From Sphingobium sp. CAP-1 (GTDB lineage: Bacteria > Pseudomonadota > Alphaproteobacteria > Sphingomonadales > Sphingomonadaceae), in NCBI RefSeq assembly GCF_009720145.1, contig NZ_CP046253.1, forward strand, positions 903,501-967,500: a stretch of 64,000 nt of DNA, given 5' to 3'. The position numbers and the translations under genes are program-made. The notes under the pieces were generated by a model. That model ran no database searches and was not told where the DNA came from. It was given only the letters and a program-made list of their open reading frames with translations. Below, one piece after another: positions 8,442 to 17,892 of the stretch; the first letter of the stretch is position 1, and every line of letters starts with the position of its first letter.

Positions 8442-9982
8442 CCGACATATTTAGTCCCCTTTCGCGGCGCGGGCTGATCGGCGCGGGGCTGGGTGTCGGC
8501 GCGGGACTGCTGCTGCCCGATGGCGCGCTGGCCGCCAGCACGCCGCGCCGGGGCGGACGCATCCGTGTCGCCAGCCTGTCCAGCTCGACTGCCGACACGC
8601 TCGATCCGGCCAAGGGCGCGCTGTCGACCGACTATGTGCGCCATTATATGCTCTATAATGGCCTGACCGAGATGGGCGGCGACCTGATCGCCCGGCCCGC
8701 GCTGGCCGAGCGGATCGTCAGCAACGACCAGACAACATGGCATGTGCGGCTACGCAAGGGCGTAACTTTCCACGATGGCGCGACCCTGACCGCGCAGGAT
8801 GTGGTCTGGTCGCTGATGCGGCATAAAGACCCGGCGGTCGGATCGAAGCTGGCCACCATCGCCGAGCAATTCGCCGAAGTGCGGGCGGCAGGCAAGCAGG
8901 ATGTCGTCATCCGTCTGATCGGTCCCAATGCTGACCTGCCCGCCATTCTCGCCCAGTCGCACTTTTTGATCCTGCGCGCCGGCACGAAGGATTTCCGCAC
9001 CGCCAACGGCACCGGCCCCTACAGGCTCGCGCAATTCCGGCCGGGCGTGCGAACATTGGTGCGGCGCAACCCCAATTACTGGAAATCGGGCAAGGCCTGG
9101 CTGGACGAGATCGAGCTGATCGGCATTCCCGACGAGGTGAGCCGGGTCAATGCGCTGTTGTCGGGCGACGTGCATCTGGTGATCGCGGTCAATCCGCGCT
9201 CCACCAAGCGGATCATGGCGTCGCGCGGCCATGGGCTGCTGGAAACGCCGTCCAGCCTCTACACCAACCTCATCATGCGGCAGGACCAGTTGCCGACCGG
9301 CAATCCCCATTTCGTCGCGGCGATGAAATATCTGATCGACCGGCCGCTGATCAAGCGCGCACTCTATCGCGGCTATGCGACCATCGCCAACGACCAGCCG
9401 ATCCCGCCCTTCCACCCCTATTATCGCGCCGACCTGCCGCAGACGAGCCTCGATCTGGACAAGGCGCGCTGGCATTTGCAGCGCGCCGGCCTGACCGGGG
9501 TGCGGCTGCCCGTCTACGCCTCACCAGCAGCAGACGGGTCGGTCGATATGGCGTCGATCATGCAGGAATATGGATCGCGCGTGGGCCTGAATCTGGCGGT
9601 CAATCGCGTGCCGGCGGACGGTTACTGGTCGACCCACTGGATGAAGCATCCGCTGGGTTTCGGCAATACCAACCCGCGCCCGACCGCCGACCTGCTGTTC
9701 AGCCTGTTCTACAAGTCCGATGCGGCCTGGAATGAAAGCGGATGGAAGAATCCGCGGTTCGACCGGCTTTTGCTGGAGGCGCGGGGCGAGGCCGATCAGG
9801 GACGGCGCAAGCAGCTTTATGGCGAGATGCAGGGGCTGGTCCGCGCGCATTGCGGGGTCGGCATTCCGGTCTTTATCAGCCTGATCGATGGCTATGACCG
9901 GCGGCTGAAAGGCTTGCGTCCGGTGTCGCTGGGCGGGCTGATGGGATATCAGTTCGCCGAACATGTATGGTGGGAAGGCTGA
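8420..9982 (+). CDS. ABC transporter substrate-binding protein, peptide/opine family 5
   Basis: Protein of 520 residues of the SBP_bac_5 (DppA/OppA) family. The N-terminus SRRGLIGAGLGVGAGLLL, ending at ALAAS, looks like a twin-arginine signal. The family core follows: DTLDPAKG, then WHVRLRKGVTFHDGATLTAQDVVWSL, the standard class-C hallmark, and NPNYW. It would deliver a peptide, opine or oligoamine to the two permeases encoded next. Start ATG 8420 overlaps the oxidase gene by 22 bases; TTG 8438 is an alternative. Confidence 0.85.
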   Translation: MAGSDPLTDIFSPLSRRGLIGAGLGVGAGLLLPDGALAASTPRRGGRIRVASLSSSTADTLDPAKGALSTDYVRHYMLYNGLTEMGGDLIARPALAERIVSNDQTTWHVRLRKGVTFHDGATLTAQDVVWSLMRHKDPAVGSKLATIAEQFAEVRAAGKQDVVIRLIGPNADLPAILAQSHFLILRAGTKDFRTANGTGPYRLAQFRPGVRTLVRRNPNYWKSGKAWLDEIELIGIPDEVSRVNALLSGDVHLVIAVNPRSTKRIMASRGHGLLETPSSLYTNLIMRQDQLPTGNPHFVAAMKYLIDRPLIKRALYRGYATIANDQPIPPFHPYYRADLPQTSLDLDKARWHLQRAGLTGVRLPVYASPAADGSVDMASIMQEYGSRVGLNLAVNRVPADGYWSTHWMKHPLGFGNTNPRPTADLLFSLFYKSDAAWNESGWKNPRFDRLLLEARGEADQGRRKQLYGEMQGLVRAHCGVGIPVFISLIDGYDRRLKGLRPVSLGGLMGYQFAEHVWWEG

Positions 9983-10962
9983 TGGCGGGCGGTTCGACTT
10001 CCAGCGGCACGAAGGCCGCTCTCTCCTTGATCGGCAAACGCTTCGCATCGTCGCTGCTGACGCTGTTCCTGGTGTCAGTGACGATCTTCGTCATCGCGCA
10101 ACTGCTGCCCGGCGATGCCGCGCAGGAGGCGCTGGGCCAGAGCGCGACGCAGGAGCAGGTGGCGGCGTTGCGCCACGAAATGGGCCTCGATCGGCCCGCC
10201 CCGGTCCGCTATGCAAGCTGGCTGGCGGGCATGGCAAGTGGCGATCCCGGCCAGTCGCTGGTCGCCAATATGCCGGTCGCCGAAGTCATTTCCAGCCGCT
10301 TGCCCAACAGCCTGTTGCTGGCCGCGCTGACCGCGCTGGTCGCGGTGCCGGTGGCACTGGCGATCGGCATCGGATCGGCGATGAACCGGGGCGGACGACT
10401 GGACCGGGCGCTCAACATTTCCACCCTGTCGATGGTCGCGGTACCCGAATTTCTGGTGGCGACGATCGCGGTACTGATCTTTTCGGTCAAGCTGCGCTGG
10501 CTGCCCTCGATCGCGCTTGTTTCCGATGAAATGGGCTGGGGCGACTATCTGCGCGGCGCGGCCATGCCCATCCTGTGCCTCAGCATCGTCGTCATCGCCC
10601 AGATGGCGCGGATGACGCGGGCGGCGGTGATCGACCAGATGGACCGGCCCTATGTCGAAATGGCGGTGCTGAAGGGCGTCGCGCCGGTGCAGGTCGTGCT
10701 GAAACATATCATGCCCAATGCGATCGCGCCGATCGTCAACGCCATGGCGCTCAGCCTCTCCTACCTGCTGGGCGGCGCGGTGATCGTGGAAACCATCTTC
10801 AACTATCCGGGGCTGGCCAGCCTGATGGTCAACGCCGTTACCAGCCGCGACATGCCGCTGTTGCAGGCGTGCGCGATGATCTTCTGCGCCGCCTATCTGA
10901 TCCTGATGCTGATCGCGGACGTGACTGCGATCCTCGCCAACCCAAGGCTGCGCGCGCAATGA
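9982..10962 (+). CDS. ABC transporter permease, DppB-like
   Basis: Inner-membrane permease of 326 residues. It has an N-terminal helix (RFASSLLTLFLVSVTIFVI), the family sequence LPGDAAQEALGQ and the LRHEMGLDRP segment typical of DppB/OppB. The EAA loop region is MDRPYVEMAVLKGVAPVQVVLKHIMPNA, which contacts the ATPase. ATG 9982 shares one base with the stop codon of the binding-protein gene (TGATG), so the two are probably translationally coupled. An ATG at 9967 is possible but less likely. Confidence 0.88.
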   Translation: MAGGSTSSGTKAALSLIGKRFASSLLTLFLVSVTIFVIAQLLPGDAAQEALGQSATQEQVAALRHEMGLDRPAPVRYASWLAGMASGDPGQSLVANMPVAEVISSRLPNSLLLAALTALVAVPVALAIGIGSAMNRGGRLDRALNISTLSMVAVPEFLVATIAVLIFSVKLRWLPSIALVSDEMGWGDYLRGAAMPILCLSIVVIAQMARMTRAAVIDQMDRPYVEMAVLKGVAPVQVVLKHIMPNAIAPIVNAMALSLSYLLGGAVIVETIFNYPGLASLMVNAVTSRDMPLLQACAMIFCAAYLILMLIADVTAILANPRLRAQ

Positions 10963-11786
10963 TCGCCGTCTCTCTCCAAAAGGCAAAAGCCCTGCCGCTG
11001 TCGGGCAAGATCGGCCTGACGCTGGTGCTGTTCTGGCTGATCGCGGCGCTGGTCGGACCGATGCTGGCCCCCTATCCGGTCGGCGCATTCGTCGCCTATG
11101 ACGTGTTCGACGGGTCATCGGCCGCGCACTGGCTGGGCAGCGACTATCTGGGCCGCGATGTGCTGAGCCGCTTGCTGTGGGGCGCGCGCTATACGGTGGC
11201 GCTGGCCGCCGCCGCCGCGCTGCTGGCAAGCGCGACCGGCACGGCGCTGGCTCTGACCGCCGCGGTGGGCGGACCCAGGGTGGACGAGCCGCTGTCGCGC
11301 TTCATGGACATGCTGATTTCGATCCCGTCCAAGATTTTCTCGCTGGTGCTGGTGGCGGCGTTCGGATCGTCGCTGCCGCTGTTGCTGCTGATCGCGGCGA
11401 TCACCTATGTGCCGGGCAATTATCGCATCGCCCGCGCGCTGGCGGTGAACCTGGCGCAAATGGACTATGTGCAGGTGGCGAAGGCGCGCGGCGAAGGGCG
11501 GTTCCATATCGCCATCGCAGAAGTGCTGCCCAATATGATCCATCCGCTGCTCGCGGATTTTGGCCTGCGTTTCGTGTTCATCGTGCTGCTGCTGTCGGGC
11601 CTGTCCTTTCTGGGGCTGGGCGTGCAGCCGCCCAACGCCGATCTGGGGTCGCTGGTGCGGGAGAATATTTCCGGGCTGGGCGAAGGGGCGCTGGCCATCC
11701 TGGCGCCTGCCATCGCCATCGCGACTCTGACCGTTGGCGTGAATCTCTTGATCGATGCCCTGCCGGGCAAGGGGAAGCGCAAATGA
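10959..11786 (+). CDS. ABC transporter permease, DppC-like
   Basis: Protein of 275 residues forming the second membrane subunit. It contains LGSDYLGRDVLSRLLWGARYT, the classic DppC/OppC signature just before the transmembrane core, and the EAA loop NLAQMDYVQVAKARGEGRFHIAIAEVLPN. The C-terminus has GLSFLGLGVQPPNADLGSL, also diagnostic. ATGA overlap with dppB-like gives its start and another ATGA overlap joins it to the ATPase gene. Confidence 0.88.
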   Translation: MIAVSLQKAKALPLSGKIGLTLVLFWLIAALVGPMLAPYPVGAFVAYDVFDGSSAAHWLGSDYLGRDVLSRLLWGARYTVALAAAAALLASATGTALALTAAVGGPRVDEPLSRFMDMLISIPSKIFSLVLVAAFGSSLPLLLLIAAITYVPGNYRIARALAVNLAQMDYVQVAKARGEGRFHIAIAEVLPNMIHPLLADFGLRFVFIVLLLSGLSFLGLGVQPPNADLGSLVRENISGLGEGALAILAPAIAIATLTVGVNLLIDALPGKGKRK

Positions 11787-13594
11787 GTGACGCCTTCCAT
11801 GTCGAGGTGAAGGACCTGCGCGTCACCGCGCGCAATGCGTCCGGCGAGACATTTCCGATCGTCCGCGATATCGATTTCGCGTTGAAGCGCGGCGAGGTGC
11901 TGGCGCTGATCGGGGAATCGGGGTCGGGCAAGACGACGATCGCATTGACGCTGCTGGGCCATGCCCGGCCGGGCGCGACGATCGCGGGTGGATCGATCCG
12001 CGTCGGCGACGCCGAAATCACGACGCTGGACGCCAGGGGGCTGGCGGCGCTGCGCGGCAATCGCATCGCCTATATCGCGCAGAGCGCCGCATCCGCCTTC
12101 AACCCGTCGCGCACGATCATGGATCAGGTGATCGAGCCGGCGCTGATCCACGACCTGATGCCGCGCGACAAGGCCGAGGCGAAGGCGGTCGAGCTGTTCC
12201 GCGCGCTCGCCCTGCCCTTCCCCGACACGATCGGCGCGCGCTATCCGCATCAATTGTCGGGCGGGCAGTTGCAGCGGCTGATGGCGGCGATGGCGCTGAT
12301 CACCGATCCCGAACTGGTCATCCTGGACGAGCCGACCACGGCGCTGGACGTGACGACGCAGATCGAAGTGCTGCGCGCGTTCAAGGCGGTGGTGCTGGAG
12401 CGCGGCGCGACCGCCATCTATGTGTCGCACGATCTGGCGGTCGTCGCGCAGATGGCGGACCAGATCGTCGTGCTGAATCAGGGCCGTATCCGGGAGGCTG
12501 GTCGCGCCGATCAGGTGCTGCACCGGCCGGCGGACGACTATACCAAGACATTGATGGCCGCCGCACGCCCGACGATCCGGCCGACACCGGCCAAAGCCGA
12601 TCTGCCCGCCGCCGCACCGTTGCTGGAAATAAGGGGCGTGACGGCGGGTTATGGCAAGGTCGGCAAGGATGGACGCCCGCGCGTGCCCGTGCTGCGCGAC
12701 ATCAACCTGACGATCGAGCGCGGCGCGACCTTGGGTGTGATCGGCGAATCCGGGTCGGGCAAGTCGACCATCGCGCGGGTGATCGCCGGGCTGTTGCCAC
12801 CGGCGAGCGGGCAGGTGCTGCTGGACGGAGAGCCGTTGCCGCCGGGGCTTAACGGCCGCAGCCGCGAGCAATTTCGCCGGGTGCAACTGGTGTTCCAGAA
12901 TGCCGACACCGCGCTCAACCCGGCGCATAGCGTGGGGCAGATTCTCGAACGGCCGCTGGCCTTCTATGCCGGGCTGAAGGGCGTGGCCGCACATATGCGG
13001 GTGCTGGAGCTGCTGGACCTCATTCGCCTGCCCGCCAATCTGATCGACCGTAATATCGGCGGCCTGTCGGGCGGACAGAAGCAACGTGTCAATCTGGCGC
13101 GGGCGTTGGCGGCCGATCCGCAACTGATCCTGTGCGATGAGGTCACGTCGGCGCTGGATACGGTGGTGGGCGCGGCGATCCTGGACCTGATGGCGGAGTT
13201 GCGGCGCGAACTGGGTATCGCCACCATGTTCATCAGCCATGATATTTCGACGGTGCGGGCGATTTGCGACGATATCCTCGTCCTCTATTCGGGCACGATG
13301 GTCGAGATGGGACCGCGCGCTGCCTTCCAGAACGCGCCCTTCCACCCCTATACCGACCTGCTGATCGGATCGGTGCCGGAAATGCGCGCCGGCTGGCTGG
13401 AGGAAAGCCATGCCGGACGCAGGCCGCCGCCGGTCGGCGCGACCGGCGATCATCCCGACCTGTGCCGCTTCCTGCCGCGCTGCGCCGCGCGGGTCGACGG
13501 GCTGTGCAATATCATGCCGCCGCCCCGTCATCCGCTGGAAAAGGGCAGCCGCATATTGTGCCATCATGGAGATGAAGGTTTGATCGCGTCATGA
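11783..13594 (+). CDS. Dual-ATPase subunit of the peptide/opine ABC transporter (DppD-DppF fusion)
   Basis: Protein of 603 residues carrying two complete ABC ATPase domains. Domain 1 (about 1-265): Walker A GESGSGKTTIAL, signature LSGGQLQRLMAA, Walker B LVILDEPTTALD. Domain 2 (about 285-550): Walker A GESGSGKSTIARV, signature LSGGQKQRVNLARAL, Walker B LILCDEVTSALD. The C-terminus has the Cys-containing oligopeptide-transporter extension (CRFLPRCAARVDGLC), where some family members bind a 4Fe-4S cluster. One gene replaces the usual dppD and dppF pair, as in YejF/GsiA-type systems. Its stop overlaps the next start. Confidence 0.9.
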   Translation: MSDAFHVEVKDLRVTARNASGETFPIVRDIDFALKRGEVLALIGESGSGKTTIALTLLGHARPGATIAGGSIRVGDAEITTLDARGLAALRGNRIAYIAQSAASAFNPSRTIMDQVIEPALIHDLMPRDKAEAKAVELFRALALPFPDTIGARYPHQLSGGQLQRLMAAMALITDPELVILDEPTTALDVTTQIEVLRAFKAVVLERGATAIYVSHDLAVVAQMADQIVVLNQGRIREAGRADQVLHRPADDYTKTLMAAARPTIRPTPAKADLPAAAPLLEIRGVTAGYGKVGKDGRPRVPVLRDINLTIERGATLGVIGESGSGKSTIARVIAGLLPPASGQVLLDGEPLPPGLNGRSREQFRRVQLVFQNADTALNPAHSVGQILERPLAFYAGLKGVAAHMRVLELLDLIRLPANLIDRNIGGLSGGQKQRVNLARALAADPQLILCDEVTSALDTVVGAAILDLMAELRRELGIATMFISHDISTVRAICDDILVLYSGTMVEMGPRAAFQNAPFHPYTDLLIGSVPEMRAGWLEESHAGRRPPPVGATGDHPDLCRFLPRCAARVDGLCNIMPPPRHPLEKGSRILCHHGDEGLIAS

Positions 13595-13896
13595 GCCGGT
13601 TCGTTCGACTGGGCGAAAAGGATCGCCCGCCCGTAACCTTGCATGTCGACGGCGTGGCCGTGTCGGCGCTGGAAGGCGACACGCTGATGGTCGCTTTGCT
13701 GGCCAGCGGCGGGACGCTGCGCCAGAGCGAGTTCGGGCCGGAAAAGCGCGCGGGCTTCTGCCTGATGGGGGCGTGCCAGGATTGCTGGGTCTGGACCGAA
13801 AATGGCGATCGGCTGCGCGCTTGCTCCACTTTGGCCGCGCCGGGCCAGCGCATTGTCACCAGCCAGCCGGAGGCGTCATGGCCGAACCACGGATAA
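13591..13896 (+). CDS. 2Fe-2S subunit of a three-component FAD amine dehydrogenase
   Basis: Small protein of 101 residues of the Fer2_4 family. Cysteines in GFCLMGACQDCWVW and RACS give the C-X4-C-X2-C...C pattern of a plant-type 2Fe-2S cluster. Stand-alone proteins of this size are the small (gamma) subunit of HcnA/LhpF/OoxC-type dehydrogenases that oxidise glycine, D-hydroxyproline, octopine or nopaline. The gene overlaps the large-subunit gene by 19 bases and the ATPase gene by 4, so the transporter and dehydrogenase are one operon. Confidence 0.82.
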   Translation: MSRFVRLGEKDRPPVTLHVDGVAVSALEGDTLMVALLASGGTLRQSEFGPEKRAGFCLMGACQDCWVWTENGDRLRACSTLAAPGQRIVTSQPEASWPNHG

Positions 13897-15251
13897 TCAT
13901 CGTCGGTGCCGGGCCGGCCGGCACGCGCGCGGCGGAGGCCTGTGTCGCGGCAGGGCTGCGGCCTGTCGTAATCGACGAAGGGCGGCGCGACGGCGGGCAG
14001 ATTTATCGCCGCCAGCCGGACAATTTCACCCGGCCCTATACCAAGCTCTACGGCACCGAAGCGGGTCGGGCGCAGGCGGTGCATGGCGCGTTCGACGCGA
14101 TCCGGGACCGGATCGACTATCGGCCCGAAACCCTGGTGTGGAACATCGCCAAGGATCATGTCTGGACAGCCGGTGAGACGGGTCAGGAGGCCTTGCCGTT
14201 CGACGCGCTGCTGCTCTGCACCGGGGCGACCGATCGGCTGATGCCGGTCAAGGGTTGGAACTATGCCGGCGCCTATAGTCTGGGCGGGTCGCAGGTGGCG
14301 CTCAAGAGTCAGGCGGTGTCGATCGGGCATAAGGTCGTGTTCATGGGATCGGGACCGCTGCTCTATCTGGTCGCGAGCCAATATGTGGAAGCGGGCGCGG
14401 ATGTGGCGGCTGTGCTGGACACGTCGCCCTTCAGCGCGCGGGTGAAGGCGATGCCAGACCTGCTGGCGATGCCGTCCGTGCTGTGGAATGGCGTCAAACT
14501 GACGCGGACGTTGAAGCGTGCGGGCGTGGCGGTGCATCTGGGCGTGACGCCGGTGGAGATTGTCGGCGATCCCGATAGCGGCGTCAACGGCGTGCGGTTC
14601 CGCGATGGCAACGGAGCGGAGCGACAGATTGCCTGCGACGCGGTGGCGATGGGCTATCATCTGCGGCCGGAGACGCAACTGGCCGATCTGGCACGCTGCG
14701 CCTTCGCCTTCGATCCCCTCACCCGGCAATGGCTGCCCGAACGCGATGGCGACGGCCGGGCGAGCGTCGCGGGCGTCTATCTGGCCGGCGACGGCGCGAA
14801 GATATTGGGCGCACGGTCTGCCGAGGTGAGCGGCAGGCTGGCGGCGCTGGCGGCGCTCGCTGATCTGGGCCTGCCGGTCGACAAGGGCGTGATGACGCAT
14901 TTGCGCGGTGAGGTGGCGACCTATGCGAAATTCGCGCGGGGTTTGGCAAAGGCCTTTCCGTGGCCCTCAACACAGGCGTCGCAATTGCCCGACGAGGCGA
15001 TATTGTGCCGGTGCGAGGGCGTGACGGCGGGCGACCTGCGCGGCGTCATGCGCGAGACGGGCGCGCAGGAGGCGAACCGGGCCAAAGCGTTCAGCCGGGT
15101 CGGCATGGGCCGTTGTCAGGGACGCTATTGCGGGCTGGCCGCCGCCGAACTGATCGCCGCAGAGGCGGGCGTGCCGGTCGAGCAGGTCGGGCGGCTGCGC
15201 GGACAGGCGCCGGTCAAGCCGCTGAACATCGGAATCGGAGAGAAGCAGTGA
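13878..15251 (+). CDS. FAD/NAD(P)-dependent oxidoreductase, alpha subunit (HcnB/OoxA/LhpE-like)
   Basis: Protein of 457 residues. The N-terminus RIIIVGAGPAGTRAAEACVAAG binds FAD. A second dinucleotide region (VVFMGSGPLLYLVASQYVEAG) lies near residue 155. The C-terminus holds a BFD-like 2Fe-2S domain with CRCEG and GRCQGRYCG. This is the alpha subunit of the heterotrimeric amine dehydrogenases known for octopine/nopaline (OoxA/NoxA), D-hydroxyproline and cyanide synthase (HcnB). Start ATG 13878 lies inside the preceding gene's end. Given the Dpp-type importer, an opine or N-substituted amino acid is a plausible substrate, but that is inference. Confidence 0.8.
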   Translation: MAEPRIIIVGAGPAGTRAAEACVAAGLRPVVIDEGRRDGGQIYRRQPDNFTRPYTKLYGTEAGRAQAVHGAFDAIRDRIDYRPETLVWNIAKDHVWTAGETGQEALPFDALLLCTGATDRLMPVKGWNYAGAYSLGGSQVALKSQAVSIGHKVVFMGSGPLLYLVASQYVEAGADVAAVLDTSPFSARVKAMPDLLAMPSVLWNGVKLTRTLKRAGVAVHLGVTPVEIVGDPDSGVNGVRFRDGNGAERQIACDAVAMGYHLRPETQLADLARCAFAFDPLTRQWLPERDGDGRASVAGVYLAGDGAKILGARSAEVSGRLAALAALADLGLPVDKGVMTHLRGEVATYAKFARGLAKAFPWPSTQASQLPDEAILCRCEGVTAGDLRGVMRETGAQEANRAKAFSRVGMGRCQGRYCGLAAAELIAAEAGVPVEQVGRLRGQAPVKPLNIGIGEKQ

Positions 15252-16381
15252 GCGGGGCAAGCGATGTCATCATCGTCGGTGGCGGGTTGATGGGGTCATC
15301 CGCCGCGCTGTTCCTGCGCGGTCACGGCATTTCGGTCACTTTGCTGGAAACCGACCTGATCGGGCGGCAGGCGAGCGGTACCAATTTCGGCAATGTGCGG
15401 CGGCAGGGGCGCGGATTTCACCAGTTGCCGCTGGCCAATCGCGCCATCGCGACCTGGCGCCGGTCGCGCGAATTGCTGGGCGCGGATGTGGAATATCTCC
15501 AGTCGGGGCATATCCGCGTCTGCTATCGCGAGCGGCCCGAACTGGTCGGCGCGATGGAGGATTATGCCGACAGGGCGCGGCTGGAAGGGCTGGACCTGGA
15601 ATTGTTGAGCGGCAATGCGTTGCGCGACAAATTCCCCTTTTTCGGTCCCGATGTCCTTGCCGGTTCCTATTCGCCGACCGACGGCCACGCCAATCCGCGC
15701 CTGGCCGCGCCCGCCTTCGCCCGCGCGGCGCAGAAGCTGGGCGCGGTGGTGCATGAAAATACGAAAATCATCGACGCGCAGAAGGTCGGCGAGGATTTCA
15801 TCGTCACGGCGGCGGACGGCCGAACGTTCCGTGCGCCCATCCTGCTGATTACCGCCGGCGCCTGGGGCAATGCGCTGTCGTCGCAATTTGGCGAGCCGGT
15901 GCCGATCGTGCCGCGCGGCCCGAATATGAGCGTGACCGAGCCGGTCCCCTATGCGATCCATCCCGCTGTCGGCGTGATGACGCCGATCGAGGAGGAGACG
16001 GTCTATTTCCGGCAGGTCGCGCGCGGCAATATCGTGCTGGGCGGCAGCACGCGCGGGCCATCCTTCCCCGATCAATATCGCGCCTATGTCGAGCCGCAAA
16101 ATACGCTGAGCCAGTTGAGGCAGATCAGACGGCTCGCCCCCCAACTGGGCAAGCTCAACATCATCCGCGTCTGGTCCGGCATCGAAGGCTATATGCCCGA
16201 CAGCCAGCCGGTGATGGGGCCGAGCGCGACGACCAGCGGGCTTTATTACGCCTTCGGCTTTTCCGGCTCCGGCTTCCAGATCGGGCCAGGCGTGGGCGAG
16301 ACGATGGCGGAAATCATCGCGAAGGGCGCGACGGATATTCCGATGGAGCCATATGAGATCGCGCGGTTTGCCGAGAAGTGA
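15248..16381 (+). CDS. FAD-dependent oxidoreductase, beta subunit (HcnC/OoxB/LhpB-like)
   Basis: DAO-family protein of 377 residues with DVIIVGGGLMGSSAALFLRGHG at the N-terminus and QASGTNFGNVRRQGR, where the family usually positions FAD. YYAFGFSGSGFQIGPGVGE near residue 330 is the second flavin contact. It would be the catalytic subunit that oxidises the C-N bond, passing electrons to the alpha and 2Fe-2S subunits. The start is GTG 15248, overlapping the alpha-subunit stop (GTGA). It ends the operon at a strong bidirectional hairpin. Confidence 0.8.
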   Translation: MSGASDVIIVGGGLMGSSAALFLRGHGISVTLLETDLIGRQASGTNFGNVRRQGRGFHQLPLANRAIATWRRSRELLGADVEYLQSGHIRVCYRERPELVGAMEDYADRARLEGLDLELLSGNALRDKFPFFGPDVLAGSYSPTDGHANPRLAAPAFARAAQKLGAVVHENTKIIDAQKVGEDFIVTAADGRTFRAPILLITAGAWGNALSSQFGEPVPIVPRGPNMSVTEPVPYAIHPAVGVMTPIEEETVYFRQVARGNIVLGGSTRGPSFPDQYRAYVEPQNTLSQLRQIRRLAPQLGKLNIIRVWSGIEGYMPDSQPVMGPSATTSGLYYAFGFSGSGFQIGPGVGETMAEIIAKGATDIPMEPYEIARFAEK

Positions 16382-16420
16382 AACAGGAAGGGCGGCTCGA
16401 ACGAGCCGCCCTTCCTGTTT
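16381..16420. terminator. Bidirectional terminator between convergent genes
   Basis: Perfect 19-base arms (16381-16399 and 16402-16420) with a 2-base spacer. It starts with AAA and ends with TTT, so it can work in both directions. It begins at the last base of one stop codon and ends at the first base of the opposing one. Confidence 0.8.
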
Positions 16421-17892
16421 CAGAATTCGATCAGCGCGGTCTTGGTCTTGAGGTTGGCCATATAGGCTTCGCGGCCCAGATCCTTGCCGATGCCCGACTG
16501 CTTGTAGCCGCCGGTCGGCAGGATGAAATCATTGCTACGGCCATAGCGGTTGACCCAGACGGTGCCGGCCTCCAGCGAGCGGGTGGCGCGCAGGGCGCGC
16601 GGCAGGTCGCCAGTGTGGACGCCGGCGGCGAGACCATAGGCGCTGTCATTGGCGAGGGCGTAGGCTTCCTCTTCGTCGGCGAAGGTCTGGACCGTCAGCA
16701 CCGGGCCGAAAATCTCGCCCTGCACCGCTTCGCTGCGCTGGTCGACATTGGCGAGCAAGGTGGGCGCGAAATAGCTGCCCTCCTGCGGCGAAGGGGCGCG
16801 GCCGCCGCCGGCCAGCACTTCCGCGCCAGCCACGACGGCGCGCTTGACGATGCCGTCGATACGATCGAGCTGGCCTTCGGAAATGATCGGGCCGAGCGTG
16901 GTGTCGGTGCGCCAGGTGGGGCCGGCGCGATGCGCGGCGAAGGCGGTCAGGATGCGGTCGATCACCTGATCGGCCACCTTGTCCTGCACCAGCAGCCGCG
17001 ATCCGGCGACGCACACCTGCCCGGCATTGAGGGTGATGGCACGGGCGACGAGCGCCGCCGCCTTGTCCAGCCCGGCGTCGTCGAAGATGATCTGCGGGCT
17101 TTTGCCGCCCAGTTCCAGCGTCACCGGCTTCGGCCCGGTCTGGGCGCAAGCGGACATGATCGCCGCGCCGGTGGCGGTCGATCCGGTGAAGGTGACTTTG
17201 GCGATTTCGGGGCGACGCACCAGCGGATCGCCGACCGATCGGCCATCGCCCTGCACGATGTTGAAGATGCCGGCAGGCAGCCCCGCCTCGATCGCCAGTT
17301 CAGCGAGGCGTACGATGCTGAAGGGCGTCATTTCCGAAGGTTTGAGGACCACGCTGTTGCCCGCCGCGATGGCAGGCGCGATCTTCCAGCCGGCCATCAC
17401 CAGCGGCAGGTTCCACGGCGCGATCGCCGCCACCACGCCATAGGGTTCGGCGATGGTGAGGCCGAGCTTGTCGGGCGTGGTCGCGGCGACTTCGCCGCCG
17501 ACCTTGTCCGCCCATTCGGCGAAGAAGCGGATGGTTTCGGCGGTGTAGCTCACATCCCAGGCGTTGATCTCATTGATCGATCGGGTGGAGCCGAGCGCTT
17601 CGAGCGGGGCGAGGGTGGCGGCGTCCGCTTCGATCAGGTCGGCCCAGCGGCGCAGCACCTTCATCCTGCCGCGCGGATCGGTCTGCGCCCAGCCGCTTGT
17701 CTTGTAGGCGCGCTGCGCATCCTCGACCGCTTCACCAAGCTGATCGGCATCGACGCTGTCGAGGTCGGCCTGCACCCGGCCGTCCGACGGGCGGCGCACG
17801 ATGATGGCAGGACCGCGCCCGGCCACCCGACGGCCGCCAATGAAATTATGCGCGCTGGCAAGACTGATCTGATCGGGGTCAAAACCGGACAT
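16420..17892 (-). CDS. Aldehyde dehydrogenase, PuuC/gamma-aminobutyraldehyde dehydrogenase-like
   Basis: Protein of 490 residues. It shows PWNLPLVMAGWKIAPAIAAGN and KPSEMTP (cofactor binding), FTGSTATGAAI, catalytic Glu in LELGGKSPQIIFDD and catalytic Cys in LNAGQVCVAGSR. The frame is open upstream to 18012, but MSGFDPDQ at 17892 is the natural N-terminus. Opposite orientation to the oxidase operon but clearly part of the same functional block. It would oxidise an aminoaldehyde from the neighbouring oxidases. The exact substrate is uncertain. Confidence 0.85.
   Translation of the reverse strand: MSGFDPDQISLASAHNFIGGRRVAGRGPAIIVRRPSDGRVQADLDSVDADQLGEAVEDAQRAYKTSGWAQTDPRGRMKVLRRWADLIEADAATLAPLEALGSTRSINEINAWDVSYTAETIRFFAEWADKVGGEVAATTPDKLGLTIAEPYGVVAAIAPWNLPLVMAGWKIAPAIAAGNSVVLKPSEMTPFSIVRLAELAIEAGLPAGIFNIVQGDGRSVGDPLVRRPEIAKVTFTGSTATGAAIMSACAQTGPKPVTLELGGKSPQIIFDDAGLDKAAALVARAITLNAGQVCVAGSRLLVQDKVADQVIDRILTAFAAHRAGPTWRTDTTLGPIISEGQLDRIDGIVKRAVVAGAEVLAGGGRAPSPQEGSYFAPTLLANVDQRSEAVQGEIFGPVLTVQTFADEEEAYALANDSAYGLAAGVHTGDLPRALRATRSLEAGTVWVNRYGRSNDFILPTGGYKQSGIGKDLGREAYMANLKTKTALIEF

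Noticed and set aside
13591..16381. Reading the three-subunit dehydrogenase as a hydrogen cyanide synthase (HcnABC)
   Set aside because: The subunit plan is shared by octopine, nopaline and hydroxyproline dehydrogenases, and the link with a peptide/opine importer and aldehyde dehydrogenases fits catabolism better than cyanide production.
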